Below are positions 21,736 to 34,800 of a DNA stretch of 64,000 bases, in pieces (position 1 is the first letter of the stretch; each line of letters starts with the position of its first letter). Made by a program: the position numbers and the translations under genes. The DNA is taken from assembly GCA_946902875.1 (NCBI GenBank), contig OX336340.1, forward strand, positions 23,017,566 through 23,081,565, in the 5' to 3' direction. The notes beneath the pieces are model-generated. The model was not told where the DNA came from. It saw nothing but the letters and a program-made list of their open reading frames with translations, and did not search any database. This stretch comes from Nematopogon swammerdamellus. Its lineage: Eukaryota; Arthropoda; Insecta; Lepidoptera; Adelidae.

Positions 21736-22678
21736 AATTTACTTCTACGTCACGGCATGCCGTCAGCGGGCTGAACAGTTAATATAAATATGCGCGCATC
21801 ACGGGTAAATGCTAGTATTAACATACATGCTCATTACTCCTAATATGTTACAGGTGAGCTGCCCCTGCAAGCAGTGACAACGGCGAACCTCGTAGAAGAT
21901 GTGGACCAGCTCTTTGGGCAACAACACAGACAAGCCATTAAACATTGAAAGTGGTTAGGAGCGAGGGCCACTCCACCTACCCACAATGAGTGGATTGCTA
22001 CAATAGAAGCACTTGAGCGTTTGTTTAAAATGTTACAACGTCTAGACTTTTATTTAGTCTCAACGAACTGTCTAAATCAAGACAATTTAGAAAACATGTT
22101 TGGGGGCGTAAGATCGAGCTGTGGAAATAACAACAATCCCACAGTCCAGCAATTCTTGCTGGACTAAAAACTGTGACGATTAGTGGCATAGTGGCGCACA
22201 GTCATAGTACAAAATGTATCTTACAAGGTCAGTCACATTTAATAAATTATTTAGAAAACTTCATTTGTAAAGCGCCCCAGCTCAAACAGATAAAGACAAA
22301 TTGTTTTATGAAATGTTCGAGGAAATCGTGCATTTGTAATTATATGTAAGGGTAATATTGTAAGTATGTAGTAATATGAGGATGTTCATTATATATAAGC
22401 ATTGATTTATGAGTTATTATGTACATACTTGTTATAAGCCAAGTTGTTATATGCGAACTTCACCATATGAAAAATTGTTAAGAGAAAAACAAACAAAAAA
22501 AAGATCATAAAACAAACTTATTATGTACAGTTTCCTATGTTGTACGGTTTGTGTCAATTATTATTTGGATGAAATTGCTTATTTACTTTAATATTTACTT
22601 GTGTAATAGTTTACTTGTGCAAACACTTCATTTTGTAATAAAAGAGAATTTGCTGTGTACTCATGATGTTATTTATTT

Positions 22679-22808
22679 GGCACATTTAGCTAAACTGTGA
22701 CCATCTCACATTGTTAGTTCTAAAATTGTCAGTCCTGCCTGCTCAGTCAGAGTGGGCTGACAATTTTAGAAATATCAGTGTGAAATGGTCACAGTTTGGC
22801 TAAATGTG
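22679..22808. repeat. Foldback element, ~50-bp arms
   Basis: GCACATTTAGCTAAACTGTG and CACAGTTTGGCTAAATGTGC are inverted and continue inward to TCTAAAATTGTCAG / CTGACAATTTTAGA, with a short spacer. Confidence 0.65.
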
Positions 22809-24004
22809 CAGTACCTACTAAAAATAAATTTAATTCGAAATTCCCGCCAATTCCCGCCAAGTGCTAGTTCTGAAAGTCGCCAGTGGCCGCATTTGGCGCC
22901 ACCAAGGTTAAAACATAGGCAAACAAATTTTGTATGGGCTTGTGCTTCTTCTACGCCCTAGTAGTATATTCTTTGAGGGCGTGTTCCGAATTGCGATACT
23001 TGGAGGCGTACTAGCAGTAAATGCGCACAACCGATTCTAATTGAAAATAATATTATTTATTCATTTTCGTGAACGGTACGTGACGTCACTAGAAAGCGGT
23101 TATTATCACAGATTTATGAAGATTCTCTTTGCATACCGCGCGAAGCTCGGAAGGTGTCACTCAGTCTGTCAAAAAATTCACCTTCTCAGCTAGAGAAGAA
23201 GATAGCGGTTGAGCTTGGTGTTTTTGCGTATCTCGCGATTACGAGAAGCATTACAACAGACGAGGCTGTATAGTTGATAAATGACATTTGCTTATCCCAA
23301 AAGGGACAAGTCCATGGTATATTTTTTACCTTTGCCCATCCCAAAAAAGGGGTAAACAAAAAAAAAAAAACAAAAAAACCTATTGACGTGTGTTTTGGCG
23401 GGATATTTGCTTCAACGATGATTGTTGTTTTTATTATTATATTCTTTATTTCACATTGTTTTTAAATTTCATAAAAATTTTACATATCACCTATTACTAA
23501 AAAGTAATAAAAATATAAAAAATTAATACAAAAATTAAATAAAAACGGTAATACCGCCGGCGGCGGGAGACAAACCTCCAAGCACGCCGGCGGGTGCAGA
23601 CCGTGGCTACGGAGCTCTCCGTAGCCACGGAGAGCTCCGTGCTATTATTAACATTTATTGTTATTACTTTAACGCGTGGTGTTGCAGTGCAGTATTACGA
23701 TATGAGTAAAGTTGTGGACTAAGTAATTCGACCTTTTCTTGCGTCTATAGTGATTTTTATTGAGCCAAAAATTAAATCCCCACCAAGTATGGGCATATTC
23801 AGATAATTTCCATGCAAGAACGTTAGAAGTTAGAATTTTCCATGTTACAAAATTGCTTGAATAAAACCGCGATTATGTTTGCAGTGCGTACTCTTGGCCT
23901 AAGAGATGTCTGACAACAGAAAACTAAGAGCCAAGAAGGAAAATAAAACCGAGAGCCAACAGGAATGCAACTTATATCCGACTATCACATAAAATAGCGT
24001 TAAA
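22809..24004. other. Unassigned intergenic DNA with one strong hairpin
   Basis: 23603-23628 is a GC-rich hairpin with a 12-bp stem (GTGGCTACGGAG / CTCCGTAGCCAC). Otherwise AT-rich, with no gene or known repeat recognised. Confidence 0.4.
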
Positions 24005-24165
24005 ATGTTTTTTTTTTATGGAAACTTGACACGATTGGCTACATCACCTACAACATCCGTGATGTCAGCCCATAACACCGGGTGAACTTTGTGCCACGTC
24101 AGTGCTTCCCTTCGGTCGTGCTGGCTACACTGAACTGGACGGAAAAAACAAACTATTTCGTTGTC
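24005..24165 (-). mobile_element. Family B retroposon, truncated
   Basis: Oligo-T followed by GACACGATTGGCTACATC to ACTGAACTGGACGG; the head is missing. Confidence 0.65.
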
Positions 24166-25062
24166 AGATGATCCCTTTCCTATTGACTTGACAATTCGCG
24201 GGCTTTACGCCACAGTGTTACCACCTAGTGAACGCATAAACGTTAGCCATTAACCATTGGCCTCTTGCTACACTACAAGGCTGCAGTGGAGCATAATAAT
24301 CAACCAATCATTCAAAAATTGCTTTATTTATTATGATCAGTTCAATCAAACAAAGTTATATTTTTATTGTAATTATTATGAAGGTATTTGTAAAGGTTTC
24401 TATAGCCAATGTAAGCTAATTATAGTTGACTAAATGCATACACCACTCTGGCTGTAAGTATATAAATCAGTACCTATAAAAATAATATATTTGAAGACCT
24501 ATTTGTAAATAAAAAACACAAATAACTTGAAACAAAATATATTTTAATACCACTTCAGTTATGCATATCTATGTATACTATACCAAGACAGTACGTACAA
24601 CTCATTCGCTAGTTTCGCTTGCGTTGCTCTCTGATAAGTTGATAACATTACAGATGTCAGCATCTTGAGTCACATCACTTACAATAACACAAGTCCGCTC
24701 CGAAACACTTATATTTCAATGCACTCTTCATGCACCAGTACAAAACGAGGAACCATAAGGAGCATACATATTTATACAAACTTAAACCTATTTCACCTAC
24801 CTTTATATAATTTATTTTATTAAAAAAGAATAACCTACAGCTACAACCTGCACAAAGGAAATATTTTATAAGCTCAGTAAAAAAAAACAGTATTTACGTT
24901 TTAAGAGCAGGTAACAAAAATGCTCTTGGCTACTTTGTATAAAACTAACATAACAAGCAATCAACTATAATACGTTACAGTAGGCAGGTTCTTAAAGAAC
25001 AAAACTAAAACTTTGTTCAGAAGAAAGCAAAAATTTATAATCTCAATCATCGGTCATTCATC
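24166..25062. other. Unassigned AT-rich DNA
   Basis: No gene or repeat seen. It could include the distal 3' UTR of the kinase gene. Confidence 0.35.
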
Positions 25063-25065
25063 TAA

Positions 25066-25589
25066 TGGTGGCACTTCACTTGGTTTAGCGTATTGTATGT
25101 ATTTGTATGTATTTGCCTTATTGCTCGAAAACGGCCAAGTGTAGAGGCCATATTCGTTTCTATTTGGTCTGTTTGTGCAAAAAAGCAAATAACGCAAATA
25201 GCAAATACTCTTTTCCACCAGCTTGTCGGTTTTTGGTCACGCTTCAAAGGACTCAAATAGACCAAATATTCGCGCAGGCTGTCCACACTCGGTTTGTTCA
25301 GTTGTGTGCGCGTCACGTCACTGGTGTTTCAGTTTCATCATACATAATGGACTGGACAAACGAAACCGTTCTGCGATTTTTAGAATAGAGCCCAAACATG
25401 CTGCACATAAAAATAAAACCCGACTTAATGATTCCTGAATAGCAAGGCAAATAAGGCAAACATGCAAGTTATTCGCTATTTGAGTCCATGTGTGGATGCC
25501 CGATTTGTGTATGTTTGTTGGCGCTAAAATGTTGACCAAATAACAGCGATAACGCATACGAATACGCTAAACCAAGTGAAGTGCCACCA
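25066..25589. mobile_element. PIF/Harbinger element with MADF-domain remnant
   Basis: Terminal inverted repeats TGGTGGCACTTCACTTGGTT and complement are flanked by TAA at 25063-25065 and 25590-25592, the standard Harbinger target. The plus strand near 25347-25438 encodes MDWTNETVLRFLE, then KHAAHKNKTRLND in another frame: the start of a MADF/Myb-like accessory protein broken by deletion. 524 bp, non-autonomous. Confidence 0.78.
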
Positions 25590-25592
25590 TAA

Positions 25593-26095
25593 TGGCGACA
25601 CCAAACTTCGTCATTCGTTATTCGCTCGCACACGACGAAGTGTGGAGGGTTCATCCGTCTATATTTGCGTTATTCGCACGCATAGCACGAATACACGAAT
25701 AGCGAATACGCGTATCCGTCCACTTGTCGGTTTTTTTGGCACACATCAAAGGATACGAATAGGCCGAATATGTACGTCGACTGCCCACACTTCATTCATT
25801 CATTCGCTCGTGTTCGCTCGCTTATGGCGGCCGTGTCTAGGCGTGTGCTGTGTGTGCGAAAATGGAGTGAACGAACGAAAAAGTAAAGCGATTTCTGGAA
25901 TTGTATCAGATGCAGCCTTCCATCTAGGTGTTTGGCGTGTGGACTAATGATTACGCAAACAACACACATATTTGGCATGTTTGGCATGGCACATCGGCAA
26001 GAAGCGTGGATGGCATGTTCGTTGTTCGCTCACATAACAAATATTTGGGGCAATACGGCGTAGCCGCATAACGAAGTTGGAAGTGTGGCGGCACC
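25593..26095. mobile_element. Second Harbinger-like element abutting the first
   Basis: Left end GGCGACACCAAACTTCGTCA is mirrored loosely by ATAACGAAGTTGGAAGTGTG near 26068. The plus strand around 25860-25960 retains a MADF-like stretch (NERKVKRFLELYQMQPS) interrupted by a frame break. Its left edge touches the TAA shared with the first element. Confidence 0.55.
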
Positions 26096-26299
26096 GCTAC
26101 AACCACACAAAAACATAAGCTGCTGAAACAGAAATAGGTATAGTCTCACTTCCATAGCCACCGTCAGGTGACAGAATTGTCAAAACGTTGAAACGGTCAA
26201 TTGTTTTCTAATGGGAGACTTTTTTATAGTAAAATTAGCATAAATTAAACAAAATGCAATCTTTACATTAACTGCATCGAAAATGGACGGATGTATTTG

Positions 26300-26846
26300 T
26301 CAATTCAACAAATTATTCACTAGTGTAGCAGGTAGGGGAGAGTGAAAGCTGTCTTTAAGAACTTGCCTATACATTTGTAAAGTGTTTAGTATATGTACTG
26401 AATCAGACTCACGGTAGCTCAGTCGGTCTATACTTGTAAAACACTCGGTAGGTACTGTAGAGCTTTGTGAATTTGTCAAGTCGCCTTCACAGTTGTAGAA
26501 ATAAGGATAGATATGCGCTTTCACAAATTCAAGAAGCTCCCGTGCGGACAATAGTGTATATTTTCCTAGGATTGCATGTTGCACTATGAACCAATAATCG
26601 TTTGACAGTTGAAAAGCAGAAGGGCCCATGTGAAAACCTTTTTAGATTTTATTTCGTGTTTATAACGTCGTAAATCGGACTTTTAGCGCTACTTCTGCCT
26701 TTCGAATGTCGGTTTATACTAATATGCATACGCTTAGCCAAGATAATACTTTTGGAACTTGTAAAAGTACTTCTACAGACGAGACACCCTGATTTTGGCG
26801 TCGTGACTTCCACAACTAAATTTATTGCTATAATATTTAGGTACAC
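26300..26846 (-). pseudogene. Unidentified minus-strand open frames
   Basis: Two open frames, 26300-26629 (109 codons) and 26649-26846 (65 codons), have protein-like composition, e.g. SNDYWFIVQHAILGKYTLLS and SGCLVCRSTFTSSKSIILAK. They are separated by stops and have no shared frame. No family recognised. Could be a decayed gene or chance. Confidence 0.2.
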
Positions 26847-28127
26847 ATTTTAACAGATAACTAAAGTGATCTATGTACATTGGTGTTTTTTTTTTATATA
26901 AAATAAATAATGAAGCGCCTGCGATCGGCGCTGTAGCACGGGATCGCGTGCAACTCAACTGGTGTTCTATTCTATAGTACTGCACGTCTGAAAATTAGTC
27001 TCATCAAAAAATTGACCACATTAGTAACACTAATATCGTACAAAAAGTGTATCGGACTCACCGTATAGGCTAACAAGTTGGTGAAAATGAAACAGTCGCA
27101 ACGAACGTTGAACGATTCTCTCGTGGATAACAGTATGTAAATAATCTATTTACAAAAATACATCTACGGCATTGTCCATCAAGGAGCGATTCACTTTGAC
27201 ACTTTTAATTTGTACACTCGTTGTAGACAACGTCGGGAAGTTTCACGGCTTAGCAACGACTCTCCATAAACCTTAATCTCTCAGAATGTGGCGAACTCTT
27301 GGCATCAAACTCGCCTTTTATGTTTCATGATTTTGGTATAGAATAACACATAATTTGATTTGATTTGATTTCAACTGTTGACAAATTTTCTGCGAATTCT
27401 TGCAATACTTCATAAAGCAATATCTAATTTGAAATCGTTTGCAAATGTAATGGAACATTGGCATCTTGAACAAAAGCTGTGTCAGAGGCAAACCGTGCCC
27501 TGTCTAAGTCATTTTTCATTTTGGAAATAAACTTGAAGTACGTAAAAAAACCATGATTCCACTAGACAAAAAAAAAAAAAATTACGCAAGGTTCTATCGA
27601 TCAAATGTAAATCCCTCTGTGAATTTTGGCCAAGAATGTAAAACTTGGGTGAGTGAGCTCGCATCGAGGTTTATACTAGGTAGCGATTTTTTGTGAGTTA
27701 CTAGGAATAATGCGTAGTGGAACCAAGGTATCATAGGAAACCATATGAACAGACACATACATATTTTGTCTAGTCTAAGGAAACATTTTGAACTTTTTAA
27801 ATTATTAGTTTTGTGATGTGATAAAAACCAATTATAATGAACTACAAAACTGAGTGCAAGCAGTGAAACGCTAAATTGTTCACTATAAGAACAATAAATC
27901 TGTCTTGCATAATCTAGACGGATTTATGGTTCTGCCGACAGACACTTCCACTGCAGTAACTTATATCTTCCAAGGCAGCCAAGTTAATACTGTATAATGA
28001 AATAACTAAATTATACATTATCAAAATCTATTATTTACTAAAAGAAACAAATGAGTAGCGACAGATCAAAACATAAATAATTAGACCAGTCGCTAATCAT
28101 GTACGAACAATATAAGTAGACCTCTGC
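26847..28127. other. Unassigned AT-rich DNA
   Basis: No open frame of note, no RNA gene and no repeat recognised. Confidence 0.35.
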
Positions 28128-28385
28128 TATATATAAGGTCTTTCATTAGTAGGTAACTTTACGCTAAGGGGAGTATGTGTATCAGATACTGATCACATTC
28201 CCCATACCTATTATTTTTTTTGCCGATATCAAATGCTATGAAATAATTGTTCAATAAACTATTATTTTAGTAGGATGGGTAGGTATTTGATATCCGAAAA
28301 AAAATGGATATGGGAACGTGATCAGTATCTGATACACATACAGCTCTTAGCGTAAAGTTACCTACTAATGAAAGACCCTATACAG
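28128..28385. mobile_element. Foldback MITE, ATATAAGGTCTTTCATTAGT ends
   Basis: TAGGTAACTTTACGCTAAGG and GTATCAGATACTGATCAC are mirrored by GTGATCAGTATCTGATAC and CTTAGCGTAAAGTTACCTA. The outermost sequence matches the family at 38985, 41442 and 44462. Confidence 0.7.
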
Positions 28386-28640
28386 AGTGTATTTGAATTA
28401 ACTGCGTTCCTTTTAGGGGGTTGTTCTGTATCTTAAACTGAGAAACCTTTGTTATAGAACTTTAGGAATTTCCAAAAAAAAATTCACTTTCCCCATACAT
28501 TTGGAGGTTAGGTCTGCCCTTAAATGTAAAGTGAATTTTTTTTCCCAATTTCCAAAAGCTGTAGAACAAAAGTTACTCAGTTTAGGATACAGAACAACCC
28601 CCTGAAAGGAACGCAGTTAATTCAAATACACCCTGTATAC
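28386..28640. mobile_element. Foldback MITE adjoining the previous one
   Basis: GTATTTGAATTAACTGCGTT with AGGGGGTTGTTCTGTATC is mirrored at 28580-28635. The two MITEs sit side by side without spacer. Confidence 0.7.
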
Positions 28641-29868
28641 ATATTCGACTGTAACATAAGGTCACCAGTAACGTCACAGATATGAATAAAATGATCACAA
28701 CTCGTTCATTCCTGACAGCACAATTCCCACCTTCCGTACTCATAAAAAAAAAAGTGAAATAAAAATGAATATTGATCTGGTGCGACTACAGTCAGAGGTT
28801 ATCGCATGAAAGAAACGTCCGATTCCCTCAAACTTGCAAACACGCACGTACGCACGCGCTCAATCGAAACAAAAGGGAGGGATTTAAATCACACCCTCGT
28901 TCAGTCGCGGACATTTCATTCAAGTGATTTTCTACTTATTCTGTTACATCACAAGACGTCCGTCTCCACTCGCTGCTCAGGACGATGGCTAAGAACAAAT
29001 TTTGAGCAACGAAACAAACCTATAAATTCTACACGACATAAAATTCCTTTATTATATACACCTACTGTAAGCCTCCTCATCAGTCACGTCTGGTCTGATA
29101 AATCAAATTGACGAACGAAAAATAACACTTATAATAACACATATAAATGCCTAAATAGATCTTATATATGCTTATAAATTTTTATGAAAAATTAAATATT
29201 GCTGCTATAAATATGTCGATCACGGCTTCCGTAGTTCACTTGCAAGCCGAAAGGCTTGTTATAGAAGAATATACTACGACACGTTTACTTGATTTCAATA
29301 ATTTTGACATAAAAACTGTTAGCTATATTAGGCGTTCAAATTTTATTAAAATAATAAAATCTCAGTTAAAAATTTTAAACTAAACATTTAATTCAGTCAT
29401 CGTTTCGTCTAAGTGGGCCTCACACGTAGCGTTTAGTGTCGCCAACGCCGGAGGCCGTGTGTAGGCCGCTTCGCTGCCGGGACTGGTGCGGTAGCGGCCT
29501 GTCCGCTGCCGCACCAACATACTCTCAACAAATGCCATCTGAGCCACATTCATTAGGGCCCGCAGTCGACTCACATAAAGTTTTATTATTTTTACAAACG
29601 GACATCTTATTCTAAACTTCCAATAGATTTAGGAATAAATTAAGTTATAAATATGACTGGAAGGGGAAGATTGTATGATGTTAAAATACACAAGAGTGCT
29701 CGCCTCGGCTACGCCGACAGCGAATATAGCAACAGTAAAAATATCAATAATCGTTACTTTATCTTACTAGACACATCCACCGAGCCCTAGCGAGAAGGTC
29801 AGAAGAATTAGTCACGTTTGCTATAATCGCTGTTCAACAGAACGGTCGGTGCATTGCCGAGCGGCTCG
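28641..29868 (-). other. Probable 3' UTR of the kinase gene
   Basis: Directly downstream of the kinase stop. It contains one GC-richer minus-strand open frame (29380-29574, 64 codons, e.g. VRQRTGRYRTSPGSEAAYT) separated from the main frame by stops. Poly(A) signals on the minus strand are common in this AT-rich sequence, so the true end cannot be fixed. Confidence 0.4.
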
Positions 29869-31835
29869 TTAGCACTTCTTGTCGAAGAGCGGCAGCTTGG
29901 ACTTGACTGCACCCTCGCATATAATAAGTCTCTGCTGGGAGTTGCACTTGCGGCCGGGACACGCGGCCACGTCGCCCGCCTCGCCCGCGGCCGGCTCTCG
30001 TCTGTGCCGCACGTCCACTAGCTTCCTCCCGCCCTCGATCAGGTAGTCCTTCCCGCCCTCCGCCAGCTCCTTGAAGCCCGGCTTCAGCTGCAGCAGCTCA
30101 CCGCTCAGCTTGGGCCCGAAATTGGCGCCCAACTTGAACCGCGTCCCCGTGTAGCCCTTGAACGCTTGCCGGTCGTACTTGAAGTCGCGGCCCTTGCGCT
30201 CGAAGTAGTCGACGATCTTGGAGATCTGCGCCGAGCGCACGTTGCCGATGCCCGAGCGCGCTATGCGCTCGTCGCAGTAGAGCGTGTCGGAGCCGGCGAG
30301 GGAGGCGACGTCGTCCGAGCTGTCCGTGTAGACGCTCGATGTGCGCTTACACGACGAGTAGAGCAGCTGGTTGACGAGAGGCCCGCGCTGCAACGCGTAG
30401 TTGATCTCCTCGTCCGCCGTCAGCCCATTGAGGTAGCCGAGCTCCTCGCGCCACCCGCTCCAACACTTCATCCGCCCGACGCAGCAGCATCGGTTCAGGA
30501 TGTGGTACTCCTTGGGCGGGTTGGCGCTGCGTTCGCTCTGCGCATGGTCGAACTTGCCGCAGAGGAACGGGGAGATGAAGTGGCAGGTTTGATCCGAGTC
30601 GAAGGCCCGGCGGGCGGGCGGCGGGTCGGGGTCGTGCGCGCGCGGCGGCGGGTGCTCGCGCGGCGAGTCGTCGAGGTCGTCGAGGGAGCGCAGTGAGCTC
30701 ACAGTGGTGGTGGAGAGCGCCGAGTCGTCCAGCAGGAAGAGGCTCGAGTTGGCGGAGCTGCTGGGTTGAGTGCGCGACGCCGGCGTGGAGTCCAGCTTGC
30801 GGCACAACCGCTGGTTGAATATCCGGTGGTAGATCATGAGACAGTCTGCGCAGATTGGCTCCTGGCCGTCGGTGGTGCTCGCGAGGTCGCGCTCCCTGCG
30901 CTCGTCGCTCTCGGACTCGCTGTCGTCCCTCGCTTTAGGTTTCTTGTCGGCGAAGGCGCCGGCGGAGGAGAGCTTGCAGTCGCACTCGTCCTCGCAGGAG
31001 TGGTCGGAGGCGGTGTCGGTCTTGCTGCCGCGGCCCCACCACCGGCACCGGTGGCACCCCATCAGCATGCACGGGCACATCGCGCCGTAGAAGCACTCCG
31101 CGCTCAAGTGTTGCGGACAAAAGTCTTCGTTCACCACTGAGAAAATTCCACTTTCACACGACCCTCTCCGCTTGGCGAAACTGCTGCCGCCCTTCAGTCC
31201 GGTCGCAAACGTCCCATCCGCCGACAGTTCTATACTAGAGTTGCTCTTTTGGAGCTGCAATGGATATTTCAATAGGTCCGGTTGTCGTTCCGGTTCCCTC
31301 GAGGTGCTTTTCGCACTTTGGCTTACGGCCGGGAGGGTGGGGGGATCGCCTGCCGTCGGCGTGCGGTCGAGGCTACCGCGCCTACTGAGGCCCGGGGAGG
31401 ACGGGAGGGAGCTGCACTTGGGTTCGTCGTCGAGGTCGCGCGGGGGCGCGCACGCGTCGGCCGCCATCTTGACGAGCGGCGACGGAAGCTCGAAGCACGA
31501 CGAGAAGAGGTCACCGAGGCGGGCGCCATACGAGCCCGGCTCGCCCTCGAGGATCTTCTTGACGCCGCGGAACTTGGCGAGGGCGGTGAAGGGGTTGTTG
31601 TCGGGGTGGCGCGGCTTGGCGGGCCGGTAATGGGCGTCCTTGAGCATCATGATCTCGGCGATCTTGGTGAGTGCGAGAGGCGGTGGTGGCGGGGTGGGCG
31701 TGGAGGGCGGCAAGTTGGAGGCGGAGGCGTGGCGCGAGCGCGTGCGCAGGTGGTGGCGCCGCGCCTTGTCCGAGGGCGGCGTGTGCACGTGCACCGAGCA
31801 CCACTCCAGCTCCGACAGCGACCGACGGTGCTCCA
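29869..31835 (-). CDS. cdi: Kinase gene terminal exon (long C-terminal tail)
   Basis: Acceptor GTTGCAG|TGGAGC; 655 codons including the stop. Low-complexity Ser/Pro/Arg regions, Cys-rich patches ([36 protein letters not shown]) and a C-terminal block with [18 protein letters not shown] and PLFDKKC. Codon use is very GC-rich compared with the surrounding introns. No second catalytic domain was seen. Confidence 0.88.
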
Positions 31836-34800
31836 CTGCAACACAGATATTATGAATAGGTAAGAGATGTAAATTTTGTTGATTTGTGTCTATTAATGGC
31901 AATAGTGTTTAAATGTGTGATAGGTATGTCTGTTCTTACAGCATGTCGCAAGACAAATACAGTATTCGAATTGTGTAACAATGATGACATCTTCAAATTT
32001 ATTTAATAATGCTGAGCTGAGCTGATCGAAATATTCACATTGAACCAAAACGTTCATCTTCGATGCCACAGCATGAAACTCAGTCGAACAATCTTTAACA
32101 GAAATACTCGCAAACATTTCATAACAAACAGAGTGGTGGACGACTGGAAGCAACTTTCTGAGGAAGTAATAAGCGCACTCAGTACCAACCAATTCAAAAA
32201 TAGACTAGAATCTAGTCACTAGATAAATATCTAACAAATAAAACATAATCTCAAAAAGAGTGCTCAAGAACGATAATAAAAAAAATTAAAAAATCTAAGA
32301 TAATAAATGACAAAAACAACTAATTTTAACTGGATTTAGATGTATCAGCCTAGGCTGCCTGTCTAAAATAAATAAATAAATAAATAATTGTTGCGGATAA
32401 ACTCACGTTTGCTTGTGAGAGGCGGCGCGTGCGACGGCGACGGGCAGATGGAGTCTGTGGAGGCGGCGTCGGGCGAGCGGGCGGGGAAGGACTTGTAGCG
32501 GGCGGCGCGCGGCTTGCTGCACGACAGCGACTTGTCGTACTTGCTCTCGCGGTACACAGGGCACGAGCACGGACCGCTCGCCTCCAGGCAGTCGTCCGCA
32601 CAGCTGCGAGATTATATTTTTATTTTATTGAAACCCAAATCACTTCCCTGTGGGACTCCAGTTCAGCGTCAATTGGGAACAGTCCTGATTTTTCTTTTCC
32701 ACATTTCACCAGGAAATGGTGTCCAGTTAGATATGACCTGGTGATAAATTATTGATGGGAGATTCAGTTTAATTGTGAAGAGAAGACCCTCACGCCAGTC
32801 ACGCCCCACTCTGTCAAACGCCTGGTTTTTTTTTATGGAAGATGGCTGCAGTACAGGTATTTTTTGTTTCAATATTGGTGAATTTTGTTGAACCTATTCA
32901 TCCTCACAAAGTATCTATTGTAAAGATTTCCTCGGAACGTTTTGATTCATCAGTATGGCCGGCTTATTACATGGAAGTCTTTCGTTCGAAAATACATTTA
33001 TGTTCATCTGAAATTATTACAATGCTAATTGGTTTTAAGAAGATTCTAAACTAGAAACGGATCATAATGCAATGGTTGGCAATTATTATGTAGCTGAAGA
33101 ACTGGATTTAAACATGACGTTGGGACTGCCTGTCTACAATAACATAGTTTATAATAAAACAAACAAAACTGAGCATTTCTAGGCTTTTTTGGACAACCGG
33201 CGGCACGGATGGATTTGCCCAAAAGTTCAATAGAAGATCAGACACAGCCAATAACACCACTCCTCGCGAAATCACGCACAGAGCTATAAGGCGGACAAAA
33301 ATGTTGTCGTCTAATTTATTAGCACGCCTTAGAACGCACATAGAACAGAATAGCTGCAACCTGTCAAGAGATGAGTCTTGGTGGTCCCTGCGGGCGTACA
33401 GGCCGCAGTCCAGGTTCTCCTTGATCTCGTTCAACTTCGCCATGACCTCCGGGAACAGCGGTCTCTCTTTCGGGTCAAACTGCAATTTTGTAATTTGACA
33501 CAGCAGTTAGTAGCATACATACATACATACATACATACATATCACACACGCTGAATCCCGACAATCGGGGTAAGCAGAGTAATCGGTGTTGTGCTGCAAG
33601 AACTTTGGTAAATTACAGCACAACACCGACCACCACGTTTCGAAAATTATTCGAACAAGATTCAATCGATCAAGCAGCAAGTAAGGCACGAAGACCCACC
33701 TGCTGCATGACTCGGTGGAAGTACCATGCCAAGGTGAGAGGTGGCGAGCCTGTCGCCCTTTAGCACGGCATCTTGTCCTTATCCCTTAGTCGCCTTTTAC
33801 GACATGCACGGGGAGAGATGCAGTGAGGCTATTCTTTTTAAGTACCGGTCCCACACGGTACTGCAGTGAGGCTATTCTTTTTAAGTACCGGTCCCACACG
33901 GTATGGTAGTAGCAAATAACCTTATAAGCCCATGAGCTGGATTTCTTAACATTATTAATTATTTATTATACATAATAAATAAAATTGTAATTGGGACTGT
34001 AGATTTTGAAATGAAAAAATAAACAAAAAAAAACTGTAAACAATGTTTTGTTGCAATGCAGTTAGATGCAGCGGTAGCTAAACCTCACATATTCCAAACA
34101 CGCAATTAATTGTATAAATAAAATAAGGTTCATCTCACTCGCTCCCTACATTTGATTTTTTATTTTTATTTTTATTTATTTTAACGATAGATATAAGCTT
34201 TAATTTCAATATTTCATTTCAACATTTCATTACATTTCATTTTAAGTTATATTTATACATGAACAGGAAAATATACACAATACACAAACTATAACTACCT
34301 ATCAAATTAAATAGACAAATATAACTAATTAAAAAAGAAAAAAAAAACTATAACTAAAACTAACTTATAAATTATATATTTCCTCAAGGGGCGTTTTATT
34401 TATTTATATAGTCAGTTCTATATCAAATATGGTCAATTCTAAAAGAACAGACATGTATACTACCCGCCAGTAAATAATGTACATCGAGCTTTAGAAAGAG
34501 ACAATCCGCTTGTAGATCGTCGTCTCTGTCGCACAGAGAGGTGCGAGTTCGCGCGAGAGAGACGACGCTCTACAACCGGATTCTCTTTCTAAAGCTCGAT
34601 CTACATTATGCACTGCCGGGTAATCTGTTGTTATCATTGTACCGTATGGGGCCGGTACTTTAAAAGAATAGCCCCACTTCATCTCTCCCTGTGTATGTCG
34701 ACTAAGGGATATGACTCCCTTCTTATATTACTAGGTGGTAGGGTTTAACCCGCCCGGGTTGGTACCACCGCACTGAATGAAAGGTCGGTCGAAACGGCTA

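Larger units (their letters stand above)
20827..21880 (+). repeat. ~535-bp tandem duplication inside the P-like remnant
   Basis: GTCTGCAAAACACGCGGTCG-type sequence near 20834 recurs near 21367, and GTGAGCTGCCCCTGCAAGC at about 21312 recurs at about 21854. Each unit contains the THAP-like exon, a tRNA-derived SINE and the start of the next coding block. Confidence 0.8.
20790..22330 (+). pseudogene. P-element / THAP9-like transposase remnant
   Basis: 20821-20960 encodes a degenerate THAP-type start (GVVCKTRGRSSTIIHRFPSP, then FDQW). 21854-22170 encodes ELPLQAVTTANLVED, then QDNLENMFGGVRSSCGNNNN, matching the C-terminal catalytic region of P-element and THAP9 transposases. Stops, a frame break after about 21945 and an internal tandem duplication show it is dead. 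Most of the central transposase is missing. Confidence 0.7.

Noticed and set aside
18387..22920. Possible ends of a complete P-like element (GCCTATGTTTTAA inverted at 18387 and 22908)
   Set aside because: Only 13 bp match, there is no 8-bp target duplication, and a piggyBac element and other repeats lie between.
30166..31863. Plus-strand open frames over the long kinase exon
   Set aside because: The minus strand has 655 codons in phase with upstream kinase exons; the plus frames are GC-driven shadows.
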